Shown piece by piece: positions 8,486 to 17,166 of a stretch of 64,000 nucleotides of DNA; within the stretch, counting starts at the first letter, position 1; every line of letters begins with the position of its first letter. Below the pieces are notes generated by a model. It made no database searches. It was not told the origin of the DNA and saw only the letters and a list, made by a program, of their open reading frames with translations. The position numbers and the translations under genes are program-made. The stretch is from Virgibacillus doumboii (lineage in GTDB: Bacteria; Bacillota; Bacilli; Bacillales; Amphibacillaceae), in assembly GCF_902806455.1 (NCBI RefSeq), contig NZ_CADCWQ010000001.1:248001-312000 (forward strand), written 5' to 3'.

Positions 8486-8560
8486 GAAACTAAATCACCC
8501 CCACATTAATTTTAGGTCTGCATATATGGTATGTAAAAAGAATCTAGCATTTCCCAGATT

Positions 8561-9196
8561 CTATTTATTCCCGGCTTTTTGAGAAAGAATATCCTCCATT
8601 ACCTTAAAAATTCCATTCATGCGGTCAATATCCTTATTAACTTTCCAGCCATCCTCTGTTTTAATGACCCACATATTTCCCGAATTCGTTACCGTTCTTT
8701 TTTTGCCTTTGTCACTGACAGGGTCAATCACAATTTCAATGTTATAATCAAGACTAATCTCGCTTTTGCTTTCTATTTGCACCATTTCAAACGTAATATC
8801 ATGAACAGATAAATTACTTTTTGATTCAGATAACAATAGATCAATGTCCTGCAAAGGTCCTGATTGCCGCATGTGTTGCAGCCCCTCGTTCGTCATATAT
8901 TCATCAAATCCCTTAATTTTCCGGGGATAATTTGTTTTTAAATTTTCGTAGTTGACGGTATATTGCTTTCGCTTCAATGCTTCAGCTGCATTCTTTGCAA
9001 GCTCAACCCTCAGGTTCTGTATAGTGCCTTCTTTATTATAAATCTCCTTTTCTAAATCAGCACTCGCTTTCTTCAGCCTTTCTACTTCTGTAAGCTTGTC
9101 TTTAAGCTCTGCGGTTTCAGCATCTTCAACTGTGAAACTTATAACGACAGCAAAAACCAGGAGTACAATGATACCAAGGTATATCTTATCTTTCAT
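8561..9196 (-). CDS. Membrane-anchored coiled-coil protein, paralogue C
   Basis: The first copy in transcription order, 211 residues, of unknown function. It has an N-terminal anchor MKDKIYLGIIVLLVFAVVIS, a coiled coil to about residue 65, and a C-terminal domain with DIEIVIDPVS-type strands (here NIEIVIDPVSDKGKKRT) and TEDGWKVNKDIDRMNG. That region is nearly identical to paralogue A, whereas paralogue B is more diverged. ATG is preceded by GGAGGGGG. It lies 35 bases downstream of the HIT gene on the same strand and could be co-transcribed with it. Confidence 0.75.
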   Translation of the reverse strand: MKDKIYLGIIVLLVFAVVISFTVEDAETAELKDKLTEVERLKKASADLEKEIYNKEGTIQNLRVELAKNAAEALKRKQYTVNYENLKTNYPRKIKGFDEYMTNEGLQHMRQSGPLQDIDLLLSESKSNLSVHDITFEMVQIESKSEISLDYNIEIVIDPVSDKGKKRTVTNSGNMWVIKTEDGWKVNKDIDRMNGIFKVMEDILSQKAGNK

Positions 9197-9231
9197 AATA
9201 CTATTTATCCCCCTCCACTTTGGATTGACAG

Positions 9232-9633
9232 TTAAATAGTCCTTCTATTTTCAGGTTGTTTAATCCAATAACGTAATCCTTTCCCAGCCAATGGTTCATT
9301 CTGGTACCTTGGAATAACATGAAAATGACTGTGGAAGATAAACTTACCTGATACCTCATCAACGTTCCAGCCAAGTGTATAACCATCCGGGAAGAAGCTG
9401 TCATCAAGGTATTTCTTAGCACTTTGCAAAAGTTCATATGTATCGTTCCATTCTTCCTTCGTTAATTCAAATACATTTGCACGGTACTTTTTTGGAACAA
9501 TTACCCCGCAGCCTTCCAATACATCTTGTTCTTCTCTACGTTGTAAAAAGTAACAGGTTTCATTTTCCAGAATAATGTTTTGTTCCGGATCTATATCTGG
9601 ATTACAAAATGGACAGTTAGACCCGTTATCCAT
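9232..9633 (-). CDS. HIT-family nucleotide hydrolase/transferase
   Basis: This 133-residue cytoplasmic protein has the histidine-triad motif HSHFHV near residue 105, the catalytic motif of enzymes that cleave nucleoside phosphoramidates or dinucleoside polyphosphates. A CPFC pair at residues 7-10 suggests a zinc site, as in several HIT proteins. Length and order (N-terminal CxxC, central strand region, C-terminal triad) are typical. It is the first gene of a leftward group with the three coiled-coil paralogues. The precise substrate is unknown. Confidence 0.88.
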   Translation of the reverse strand: MDNGSNCPFCNPDIDPEQNIILENETCYFLQRREEQDVLEGCGVIVPKKYRANVFELTKEEWNDTYELLQSAKKYLDDSFFPDGYTLGWNVDEVSGKFIFHSHFHVIPRYQNEPLAGKGLRYWIKQPENRRTI

Positions 9634-9785
9634 ACAAATCCCCCTTCGAATCTGCTATTGGTAGTTTCAGCTTATCACAACCGTCACATAGGGGACAGAC
9701 TTATTTTATCGACAAATTTGCAGGAATTTCAGTGTTTATAAAGAAATGATATAAAGAAGCATGTAGATTACTTGGGGGATAAAAA

Positions 9786-9971
9786 ATGATCAAATTGCTA
9801 TCATTCTATTCTATGATTCTGTGTACGCAACTAATCGCAATTATTATGTGGAACCAATATGTATCCATTACGACAGGTGGCTCCGCTCAGCCAATTCTGT
9901 GGGTCATCTGGGTTGTGGAAGTTCTTTTGCTTATATGGCTTGGATTTTATCTCAACAAGAAGGAAGATTAA
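9786..9971 (+). CDS. Small two-helix membrane protein
   Basis: 61 residues with hydrophobic stretches at about 4-22 and 38-56, ending in NKKED. No family recognised. ATG follows TTGGGGG. It is the first gene of a tight seven-gene rightward operon running to 12623; its stop lies one base before the next start. A -10-like GATATAAAG lies about 30 bases upstream. Confidence 0.6.
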   Translation: MIKLLSFYSMILCTQLIAIIMWNQYVSITTGGSAQPILWVIWVVEVLLLIWLGFYLNKKED

Positions 9972-9972
9972 T

Positions 9973-10533
9973 ATGATGACAAATATATATTTCGTACGAC
10001 ACGCACATTCAACGTATACCCCAGATGAATTGGGGAGGCCCCTTTCTGAAAAAGGGCTCACTGATGCAAAAAAAGTTACAAAATCTTTACGGAATGAGTC
10101 TATTGACCTCGTGATGTCCAGTCCATATAAACGGGCGATGCAAACAGTCGAGGGTATTGCGGAATACATAAATAAAAAAATAATAATGGAAGAAAACTTC
10201 AAAGAGCGGAAATTAGCCGGTCAGCCCGTTGACAATTTCCAGGAAGCGATTGAAAAAGTATGGCGTGATCCTGCCTTTGCCTGGACTGGCGGAGAGTCAA
10301 ACAATGTTGCCCAACAGCGGGGAGTTGAGGCGATCAACCGTATTCTAAAAGAGTATGAGGGAAAAAACGTCGCCATCGGTATCCACGGAAACATCATGGT
10401 GCTAATTATGAATTATTTTGACAAGCGGTTTAACTATAATTTCTGGAAAGAACTTAAGATGCCGGATATTTATAAACTATCCTTTGAAGGGAATGACTTT
10501 GTCAACGTGCAGAGGATGGAATTAGCACAATGA
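9973..10533 (+). CDS. Histidine phosphatase (phosphoglycerate mutase-like)
   Basis: This 186-residue phosphatase of the histidine-phosphatase superfamily has the phosphoacceptor motif FVRHAHS at residues 6-12, a PYKRAMQT block near 51-58 and the second catalytic histidine in GIHGN near 139. Such proteins remove phosphate from small molecules or proteins; substrate unknown. The start at 9973 is supported by AAGGAAG at proper distance; an upstream in-frame extension would lie inside the preceding gene. Its stop overlaps the next start by four bases (ATGA). Confidence 0.85.
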   Translation: MMTNIYFVRHAHSTYTPDELGRPLSEKGLTDAKKVTKSLRNESIDLVMSSPYKRAMQTVEGIAEYINKKIIMEENFKERKLAGQPVDNFQEAIEKVWRDPAFAWTGGESNNVAQQRGVEAINRILKEYEGKNVAIGIHGNIMVLIMNYFDKRFNYNFWKELKMPDIYKLSFEGNDFVNVQRMELAQ

Positions 10534-11039
10534 ATGAAGCTGTGCCACGTAAAATACATATCATCGGGTCAGTCGGGAGCGGCAAAACAACTATGGCCAA
10601 AAGACTGTCCGGTGAGCAAAACATTCCATTTTATGAGTTGGATAATGTCGTTTGGATAAGAAATGAGAATGGGGACATACGAAGAACTCCTGACGAAAGA
10701 AATGCATATTTACAGCATATAATCTTACAAGACGCCTGGATTGTAGAAGGTGTCCACAACGAGGAATGGGTGAATAAAAGTTTTGAAAACGCTGATGTGA
10801 TTTATTTTATTGACACAGCAGTTTCTGTCAGGACATATAGAATCATCAAAAGATTTATCCTGCAGAAGCTTGGCCTCGAAAAAGCTAACTATCAACTAAC
10901 TTTTAAAATATTTTTTAAGATGTTCAAGTGGAATAAAACGTTTGAAAAGCATAAACCTGCCATCCTTCAAAGGCTGGAGTTATATGGTGATAAGTTAGTA
11001 ATTCTAAGGGATAATATTCGGAGGGATCATGATGAATAA
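10530..11039 (+). CDS. P-loop kinase-like protein (FlaR/topology-modulation type)
   Basis: 169 residues with Walker A GSVGSGKTT at residues 13-21, an LDNVVW segment near 37-42 that fits a lid or acceptor region, and VIYFIDTAVSVRTYRIIKRF near 91-110. This is the pattern of small adenylate-kinase-like ATPases annotated as DNA topology modulation protein FlaR. The real substrate of such proteins is unclear. It overlaps the phosphatase upstream by four bases and the membrane protein downstream by eleven. Confidence 0.75.
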   Translation: MNEAVPRKIHIIGSVGSGKTTMAKRLSGEQNIPFYELDNVVWIRNENGDIRRTPDERNAYLQHIILQDAWIVEGVHNEEWVNKSFENADVIYFIDTAVSVRTYRIIKRFILQKLGLEKANYQLTFKIFFKMFKWNKTFEKHKPAILQRLELYGDKLVILRDNIRRDHDE

Positions 11040-11289
11040 AACAAGTCGTTGGGTTGTTGCAATACTTTTAGTTATTGCAGGTATTTTGATGCTGAATAAA
11101 GGATTGGATTTATGGTCGCTTGGGACGGATGTTGACGGGACAGGAATTGGCGTACACTTTCTGATCTTTGAAATAAACGATGCCGTACATGAGTCCACTA
11201 TTCCATCCTATGCAATGGGTTTTTTTGCAGCAAGTGTAATTTCCCTGTTGGTTGCTGTGATAGTTGGCAGAAAGGCCTTACAGCAATAG
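11029..11289 (+). CDS. Small membrane protein
   Basis: 86 residues with two hydrophobic segments (about 8-24 and 62-80) and a short extracytoplasmic loop containing SLGTDVDGTGIGVHF. No family recognised. RBS CGGAGGGA precedes ATG 11029; a second ATG is the next codon. Embedded in the seven-gene operon. Confidence 0.6.
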   Translation: MMNKTSRWVVAILLVIAGILMLNKGLDLWSLGTDVDGTGIGVHFLIFEINDAVHESTIPSYAMGFFAASVISLLVAVIVGRKALQQ

Positions 11290-11318
11290 GTCAAAAAATA
11301 AAGGAGAGATATGAAGTT

Positions 11319-11747
11319 ATGTACGAACTGAAAACGAAAGAAAACGACAATAGTGTAATCGAATTTATTGAAAATGTGGAAAGTCCCAAAAAGCGTGAGG
11401 ATGCGTATAAGCTGCTGGACATTTTCACAGAAACGACTGGGTATCAGGCAAAAATGTGGGGCCCGAGCATCATCGGATTCGGTTCTTATCACTACAAATA
11501 TGCATCAGGGCATGAGGGCGATGCACCGCTTGTCGGCTTTTCGCCACGCAAGGCTAAGATAAGTTTGTATTTTGCGACAGGGGACGAAAAACGGGAAGAG
11601 TTATTGAAGGATTTTGGGAAACACACAACAGGTAAAGCTTGTGTGTACATCAATAAAGTAGTGGATATTGATGTTGACTTATTAAAAGCGCTAATTAATC
11701 AATCGATAAAGTTCTTAAGAGAAACCTATCCTGATCAGGAAGGGTAA
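11319..11747 (+). CDS. DUF1801 (YdhG-like) protein
   Basis: 142 residues matching the DUF1801 pattern: an N-terminal helix region with SPKKREDAYKLLDIF, then WGPSIIGFGSYHYKYASGHE near 46-65, FSPRKAKISLYF near 74-85, and a helical C-terminus. Members are small single-domain alpha-beta proteins found in many soil bacteria; no biochemical function is established. Sits 29 bases after the preceding gene in the operon. Confidence 0.82.
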   Translation: MYELKTKENDNSVIEFIENVESPKKREDAYKLLDIFTETTGYQAKMWGPSIIGFGSYHYKYASGHEGDAPLVGFSPRKAKISLYFATGDEKREELLKDFGKHTTGKACVYINKVVDIDVDLLKALINQSIKFLRETYPDQEG

Positions 11748-11763
11748 TTGGGGGAGTACGGAT

Positions 11764-12141
11764 ATGGAGGAAATCAAAACAGTTCTAAACGAATATTACA
11801 ATACATGGAATGATGCATTCAACAGCAAAGACGCTGATCGTATACGGGATTATATGTCAGAAAGTTTTACCGGCTTTTGGGCGAATTCCACTATTGATCA
11901 GCCGACACAATATGATTACAACTATGATATAGATAGTGTTTTAGCACAGTATGATGATGCACACAAAAGCTATGTGCCGGAATCGATTATTGAACGTAAC
12001 GACGGAAATGACTATCTTATATACGGTACAGAAACAAATACAGTTAACGGAACTCCACTTCAGGCAAAGTGCATGTTTGTTTGGCGGAAAGAACAAGGTC
12101 AGTGGAAACTCGTCCGGGAATATATTGAACTGGAAAGATAG
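11764..12141 (+). CDS. NTF2-like (DUF4440/SnoaL-type) protein
   Basis: 125 residues of the cone-shaped NTF2-like fold. The N-terminal helix LNEYYNTWNDAFNSKDADRI is typical of DUF4440, and the C-terminal strands end in FVWRKEQGQWKLVREYIE. Proteins of this fold can bind or isomerise small ligands, or act as orphan stress proteins; no catalytic residues can be assigned. Operon member, 16 bases after the DUF1801 gene. Confidence 0.72.
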   Translation: MEEIKTVLNEYYNTWNDAFNSKDADRIRDYMSESFTGFWANSTIDQPTQYDYNYDIDSVLAQYDDAHKSYVPESIIERNDGNDYLIYGTETNTVNGTPLQAKCMFVWRKEQGQWKLVREYIELER

Positions 12142-12170
12142 TTCAACATTGAAATGATAGGAGCGGTCTT

Positions 12171-12623
12171 GTGAATCGAAATAAATTAATCATCGGCATC
12201 ATCGGCCTTGTAGTTCTGGCAGCAGCTATCATGTTTACTCAACATGCCAACAGCAGGGACGTTACCAAATACGAGAACACTTTCGCTGGTGAAAGCGAGA
12301 ACTGGTCTGCGGAAATGCATTCAAAGGGTGAAGAGGTTTTTTACGAAGAAGATGGCGTGTTAAAAGGTGACCGCAGTGCTCAATCTGAGTTTAAACTCAC
12401 TTACAAGGGAGAACTCAGTGAACTGTCAGAAGTGGAACGATTTGAGTTCGGTTATAAAGCGCCAGGCAGTGGACGTTCATCTGGGATGAATTTTGACAGT
12501 CCTCCTGAAAGAAAGACATTTACACTTTCCGGTAATAGTCTGCTGAAAGAAGATGATGTAATTAAAGTTACCGTTACCTGGGATGGCCACACAGAGGAGT
12601 TTGTCTTGAAAAATAAGAAATAA
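12171..12623 (+). CDS. Secreted or membrane-anchored protein of unknown function
   Basis: 150 residues starting at GTG after ATAGGAG. One hydrophobic segment (residues 5-23) is a signal anchor or signal peptide without a lipobox. The rest is beta-rich and hydrophilic (TFAGESENWSAEMHSKGEE), with a WDGHTEEFVLK ending that suggests an immunoglobulin-like fold. No family recognised. Last gene of the operon; a small GCCG-CGGC hairpin separates it from the convergent DUF3889 gene. Confidence 0.55.
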   Translation: MNRNKLIIGIIGLVVLAAAIMFTQHANSRDVTKYENTFAGESENWSAEMHSKGEEVFYEEDGVLKGDRSAQSEFKLTYKGELSELSEVERFEFGYKAPGSGRSSGMNFDSPPERKTFTLSGNSLLKEDDVIKVTVTWDGHTEEFVLKNKK

Positions 12624-12629
12624 GCCGTA

Positions 12630-12959
12630 TTAATTCGGCGTTTCCTTAAATGTAATGTTCATTATTTTCTCGGACGCAGTATTAAATTCGATATTAATAA
12701 AAACACCGAACTCTCTGTCATCCCCCTTCAGCCATAACTTGAACTTTTCAACAGTAGAATGTTCTTTTACTTCTTTTCCTTTGTGAAGGTAGTCAATGAT
12801 GTCAGCATCCGGATATTTTTCCATCGTTTTTTTCATGGCCAGCCTGCCCCATTTGGCGTACGATGGAATATCCTTTTCAGCATTGGCGGTGCTTTGTAAT
12901 ATACCCGTTGCAGGGATCAGGAAAAAAAGAACGCTAAACGCTATGATAACTTTTCGCAC
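12630..12959 (-). CDS. DUF3889 secreted protein
   Basis: About 109 residues with an N-terminal signal peptide (hydrophobic VIIAFSVLFFLIPATGIL, cleavage probably after TANA). The mature part carries the DUF3889 signature YAKWGRLAMKKTMEKYPDA, then FKLWLKGDDREFGVFI and a final ITFKETP strand. DUF3889 proteins are small exported Bacillaceae proteins of unknown role. I prefer the GTG at 12959, nine bases after AAGGAG; the ATG at 12977 would place that ribosome site inside the gene. Confidence 0.78.
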   Translation of the reverse strand: MRKVIIAFSVLFFLIPATGILQSTANAEKDIPSYAKWGRLAMKKTMEKYPDADIIDYLHKGKEVKEHSTVEKFKLWLKGDDREFGVFINIEFNTASEKIMNITFKETPN

Positions 12960-13103
12960 AGTAACCAGCTCCTTCATACGGTTATTTTTCCAAAGTCATC
13001 ATTTATTATTCTTCAAAAAAATATCATCTTGCGGGCACATATCATATCATTTACACTAATAAAGCATAGAGAGAAAATATGAATCTATATATGAGGGGGA
13101 GCA

Positions 13104-14792
13104 ATGATGAGAAAGACCCTTGCAGTATTTGCTGTACTGGCTGTCATAATGGTTGCATTCTTTGTGGTTATTGAAATCAAAGGAACTGAAGATGCAACAG
13201 ACCTGTCGGAAAATGAAACTGATAAAGAGAAAGCGGAGCCAATTTCATTTCAGCCGGATGGTGAAGTTGAGCAGCTTTCAACGTATGATACAAGACGAAT
13301 GGAAGAGCAAAAGGAAATAGATCAAAAATTACAGGAAGAATATGAACAAGGATCCTATTCACTTGAAAACCCATTTGTGACAAAAGATCCCTATGGCGTA
13401 GCACCTTTAACCGCACTGGCTATGTTTAAGACGGACAAGCCTGCACAGATTACTGTAACGGTTGAAGGCAAGGATGCGAACAGTGATGTGCAAAAAACAT
13501 TTGAAGGATACAATACGGAACATTCCATCCCTGTGCTAGGACTGTACCCGGACACTGAAAATACCGTTACGATTGAAGCAACAACCGAGGGTGGCGAGTC
13601 AACCGAAAGTACGTTTACAGTAGCAACCGAGCCACTGCCCGACGACTTTCTGACAAACGAAACAGTAGAAGCCAAACCGGAAAAAATGGAAAATGGATTG
13701 ACGTTTATTGTTCCGAGTACCCGTTATGTATATGCTGTTGATCATAATGCCGATGTCAGATGGTATTCCACACTATGGAATTCACACATCTTTAAGCGGT
13801 TTGAGAATGGTAATATTATGTACATCACAAAGGAAGAGGGACAGGAAAAATATAACGAAATTTTAGAAATGGACATGCTCGGCAAAGTTTATAATTCTTA
13901 TATATTGAATATGGAAGAACATCCACGAACAAATGTTGTCCACCATGATGTAATCGAACTGCCAAATGGCAATCTGTTAGCGACAGTACATGATCTGGAA
14001 TCTGATTATGTCCAGGATGAAATGATTGAAATTGACCGGGAAACCGGTGAAACAGTACGTGACTTTAACTTTCGTGATATCTTCCCGGAAAGCTTTTATC
14101 AGGAATATGACGGGGCAAAAGAGGAAAATGGGGACTGGTTCCATCAGAATGCTGTCTGGTATGTTGAAAAAGACGATTCAATACTGGTTTCCAGCCGTCA
14201 CCAGGATCTGATTATGAAAATGTCCTATCCGGAAGGGGAAGTTGATTGGATTTTGGCTGATCACGAACAATGGCCCGATTCTTATGAGAGGTATTTACTG
14301 GAGCCAAAGGGAGAAGACTTTAAATTCCCTGCCGGCCCCCATGCGCCAATGACAATGCCTGATTTTGACAATAATGAAGCAACAAATGATTACTTACTGT
14401 TTGATAATAATATTGTGATTACACGCGGCCATGACCCGGCCAGTGAGGAATACAGCCAGATGATCCAATACCGGATTAATCCGGAAAAAATGACCATTGA
14501 AGAGGTTTGGGCATATGGTGAAGAACGCGGAAAAGACTTGTATTCAAATATTGTCGGTGATGCCAACTACCACGAAAATACCGGCAACCGTATGCTGACT
14601 TCCGGTTATATTGACGTTGGCGGTGACGAACGAATCAGCAAAATTGTCGAAGTAACCGGAGAACAAGATGCCGACGTTGTTTATGAACTGAAAGTATCCG
14701 GATTTGAACAAGGCAGCCACCGCCAGGCATACCGCGCATTGCGCCTGCCATTATATCCGGAGAAAGAGTGGAATGTTGAGTTGGGTGAGTGA
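13104..14792 (+). CDS. Arylsulfotransferase (ASST) family protein
   Basis: 562 residues. An N-terminal signal anchor (about 4-25) is followed by an acidic linker, a beta-sandwich domain (about 95-180) and a six-bladed propeller-like domain. Blocks typical of PAPS-independent aryl-sulfate sulfotransferases include NVVHHDVIELPNGNLLATVHD near 273-293, DWFHQNAVWY near 347-356, SSRHQD near 367 and a late NYHENTGNRMLTSG. These histidines are candidates for the sulfohistidine intermediate that moves sulfate between phenolic substrates. Cell-surface location is expected. ATG at 13104 follows GAGGGGGAGC; the next codon is also ATG. Monocistronic, with a repeat tract and terminator after it. Confidence 0.85.
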   Translation: MMRKTLAVFAVLAVIMVAFFVVIEIKGTEDATDLSENETDKEKAEPISFQPDGEVEQLSTYDTRRMEEQKEIDQKLQEEYEQGSYSLENPFVTKDPYGVAPLTALAMFKTDKPAQITVTVEGKDANSDVQKTFEGYNTEHSIPVLGLYPDTENTVTIEATTEGGESTESTFTVATEPLPDDFLTNETVEAKPEKMENGLTFIVPSTRYVYAVDHNADVRWYSTLWNSHIFKRFENGNIMYITKEEGQEKYNEILEMDMLGKVYNSYILNMEEHPRTNVVHHDVIELPNGNLLATVHDLESDYVQDEMIEIDRETGETVRDFNFRDIFPESFYQEYDGAKEENGDWFHQNAVWYVEKDDSILVSSRHQDLIMKMSYPEGEVDWILADHEQWPDSYERYLLEPKGEDFKFPAGPHAPMTMPDFDNNEATNDYLLFDNNIVITRGHDPASEEYSQMIQYRINPEKMTIEEVWAYGEERGKDLYSNIVGDANYHENTGNRMLTSGYIDVGGDERISKIVEVTGEQDADVVYELKVSGFEQGSHRQAYRALRLPLYPEKEWNVELGE

Positions 14793-14818
14793 TCCCGTTA
14801 GATGCAGGGTTATATAAA

Positions 14819-14935
14819 ACGCTAATAAAAGAGTTAAAAAAGCTAAATAAACACGGAAAAACGCTAAAAATTTCATGAGAATCGCTAAAAATTCAGGTCA
14901 AAACGCTAAATAAAATTTCAAAAGGCGCTATTAGT
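14819..14935. repeat. Degenerate AACGCTAAAA phrase repeat
   Basis: Words AACGCTAATAAAA, AAGCTAAATAAA, AACGCTAAAAATTTC, ATCGCTAAAAATTC, AACGCTAAATAAAATTTC and GGCGCTATTAG follow one another at 20-30 base spacing. It lies between the convergent arylsulfotransferase and ABC permease genes. The reverse complement of the word occurs twice at 38254-38287. Confidence 0.7.
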
Positions 14936-14941
14936 CGATTT

Positions 14942-14984
14942 AAAAAACCCCTTACCACTTCCAAAGTGGTAAGGGGAATTTTTT
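14942..14984. terminator. Bidirectional terminator
   Basis: CCCCTTACCACTT (14948-14960) is perfectly complementary to AAGTGGTAAGGGG (14964-14976), with an A run before and a T run after, between convergent genes. Confidence 0.92.
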
Positions 14985-14990
14985 AACCAA

Positions 14991-16232
14991 TTAAGCACGT
15001 ATCCACTTCCAAATCTCTGCCGGTGTCGCATTCTTCCCGTACATCAGGATTCCTGTCTTAAATATTTTTCCTGCCAGTTTCATGAAAATCCAGGTACTTA
15101 CTGCCAGAATCGCCAATGAAATGATAATTTCCACCCAAGGCAATTCCTCAAGCACGGTTAACCGCAGCAGTAATACGCCTGGTGCTGTAAATGGAATATA
15201 GCTGCCAATTTGTGCGAACAGTCCACTTGGATCGGCGATTACCGGTCCGATAAATATAAATGGTAAAAACGGCAGCATCATAACCATACCCTGGAAGTTT
15301 CCGGCTGATGTCATATCAGCCATTGTTGCCCCGATCCCGACAAACAATGCGGCAAACAGAAAATAACCCATGATGGCTATCACAATAAATAGAATAAGTT
15401 CAGGAACGAACAAATACTCTAAAATTGGCGCATCCAGTTTCCAAATGGCGACTGGAACACCAAAGGCAAGGAATACGGCTGCTTGAATCATGCCCAGTGC
15501 GAAATAACCAAATATTTTACCCTGCATCAGTTCACCCGGTGTCAGCGATGAAAGAATTATTTCCGCAATCTTATCTTTCTTTTCATTGGAAGCACTTTGG
15601 AAAATGTACATTCCTGAAATAACGATCGAAAAAAGAATAATTCCGGCAAATGCTCCAGGGACAACTCGTTCAAGGAGATTATCACCAAATGGTCCTCCGC
15701 TGCTTTCCTGTCCTTCAGCACCAGCCGACTCTTCTGCAGAGGATTTTTTAAATTGTATCCCCATGGAAACAGTCGCAAGTTCTTCATCGGATAGCCCCAA
15801 CTGCTGCATTTGTAATGTTTTAATTGGTGCTGATAGGACTTGAACTTGACTCATAAATGATCCGCTCATATCTTCACTTGTATAAACAGGGATGACGCCA
15901 CTGTTCAATGCCTCTTCACCTACAAAAATATAGGCTGTATTCTCGCTTCCTTCCAATTCACTATTTACTGCATCTTTATTTATGCCGGTCTGCTCAAGGT
16001 TCCAATTGAACTCCCGTTGTTCAACTGTCTCTTCTAAACTGGAATAAACACCCAGACTATCCTGAACGAAAACATTTATGGTATCTTCTTCACTTTCCGA
16101 GTCACCGAATAAGCTTCCGACAAACATAAATCCTAAAAACAGAACCGGTGTCAAAAACAATCCAATCAAAAATGATTTATTTTTTAAATTCCGCTTTAAT
16201 TCCCATTTGGCTACTTTCATTGTATTACGCAT
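14991..16232 (-). CDS. yhaP: ABC-2 type exporter permease, YhaP/NatB-like
   Basis: About 413 residues. TM1 lies near the N-terminus (KNKSFLIGLFLTPVLFLGFMF-type segment), then a large extracytoplasmic domain (about 45-200) with DTINVFVQDSLG, then five or six TM segments in the C-terminal half. This is the NatB/YhaP topology. With the ATPase upstream it should form an exporter; sodium or small organic compounds are the suspected substrates in relatives, which cannot be resolved here. ATG 16232 is eight bases after AGGAAGAAGG and lies in an ATGCGTAA overlap with the ATPase stop; a GTG three codons earlier sits too close to the RBS. Confidence 0.82.
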   Translation of the reverse strand: MRNTMKVAKWELKRNLKNKSFLIGLFLTPVLFLGFMFVGSLFGDSESEEDTINVFVQDSLGVYSSLEETVEQREFNWNLEQTGINKDAVNSELEGSENTAYIFVGEEALNSGVIPVYTSEDMSGSFMSQVQVLSAPIKTLQMQQLGLSDEELATVSMGIQFKKSSAEESAGAEGQESSGGPFGDNLLERVVPGAFAGIILFSIVISGMYIFQSASNEKKDKIAEIILSSLTPGELMQGKIFGYFALGMIQAAVFLAFGVPVAIWKLDAPILEYLFVPELILFIVIAIMGYFLFAALFVGIGATMADMTSAGNFQGMVMMLPFLPFIFIGPVIADPSGLFAQIGSYIPFTAPGVLLLRLTVLEELPWVEIIISLAILAVSTWIFMKLAGKIFKTGILMYGKNATPAEIWKWIRA

Positions 16233-17151
16233 GAACAGCACCTTCTTCCTGCATTAAGTTCTTATCTGTAGCAATATCGATGAAAATCTCATGCAACGAA
16301 ATCCGGTCAATGGAAAGTTCCTGAACCACTAGACTGTCAGGCAGATTTTTCATCCAGCTGACGGCCTGCACATTTTTGGATAAATAAAGAACGGAGGTAT
16401 CCTCATCCTGTTCCATACGTTCCACATCGGGCAAGCGCTCCAACTCGGAACGGTCATTTTTGCCGCGTATCGTACATTTGAAGTTGGCATACTCTGTTTT
16501 CACATCATCCATTTTCCCGTAAATAACTTTTTGCCCGTTTGCCATCATGAACAATCGGTCACACATCTCTTCAACCAGATTCATCTGATGCGAGGATAAT
16601 AGAATCGCGGTTCCGTTATCGGCCAGATTACGAATCTCGCTTTTGAACAATTCCTGACTGACAGGGTCGAGTCCGGAAAAAGGTTCATCCAAAATCAGCA
16701 GCTCCGGTTCATGAATGATGGAAGCGATGAATTGCACTTTTTGGCCCATCCCTTTTGACAGTTCCTCAACGGAAACATTTTCATAGCCTTCCAGATCAAA
16801 CTTTTTCAAATAAGTGAGTGCACGTTCTTTCGCTTTTTTCAATGGATAGTCTTTGAGTTCCGCCAAATAAAGCAGAATATCCATCACTTTTACGTTTTTG
16901 TATAACCCGCGTTCTTCAGGCAAATAACCAATTTTATGCCGCGGGATTTCATCATGACCCTGAAAAGAAACCGAGCCTCCATCGGGATACATTATTCCCA
17001 TGATATTACGGATAGTCGTGGATTTTCCTGCACCATTAGGACCTAAAATTGCCATGATTTCACCTTTGTTTACCTCAAAAGATACATTTTTGAGGACTTG
17101 TTTATCCTTAAAGGATTTTTCCAGTGAATTCACTGTAAGCATTGTTTCCAT
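16225..17151 (-). CDS. yhaQ: ABC transporter ATP-binding protein, YhaQ/NatA-like
   Basis: 308 residues. Walker A is GPNGAGKST near 37-45, the Q-loop region PEERGLYKNV near 78, signature LSKGMGQKVQ near 131, Walker B LLILDEPFSGLD near 154-165, and the switch His in LLSSHQ. The C-terminal 80 residues form the extra domain found in NatA-type ATPases. The order M23 peptidase, ATPase, permease with 15-base and overlapping junctions indicates one leftward operon. RBS GAGAGGTGA precedes the ATG by seven bases. Confidence 0.88.
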   Translation of the reverse strand: METMLTVNSLEKSFKDKQVLKNVSFEVNKGEIMAILGPNGAGKSTTIRNIMGIMYPDGGSVSFQGHDEIPRHKIGYLPEERGLYKNVKVMDILLYLAELKDYPLKKAKERALTYLKKFDLEGYENVSVEELSKGMGQKVQFIASIIHEPELLILDEPFSGLDPVSQELFKSEIRNLADNGTAILLSSHQMNLVEEMCDRLFMMANGQKVIYGKMDDVKTEYANFKCTIRGKNDRSELERLPDVERMEQDEDTSVLYLSKNVQAVSWMKNLPDSLVVQELSIDRISLHEIFIDIATDKNLMQEEGAVHA

Positions 17152-17166
17152 CTGTCTTTCACCTCT

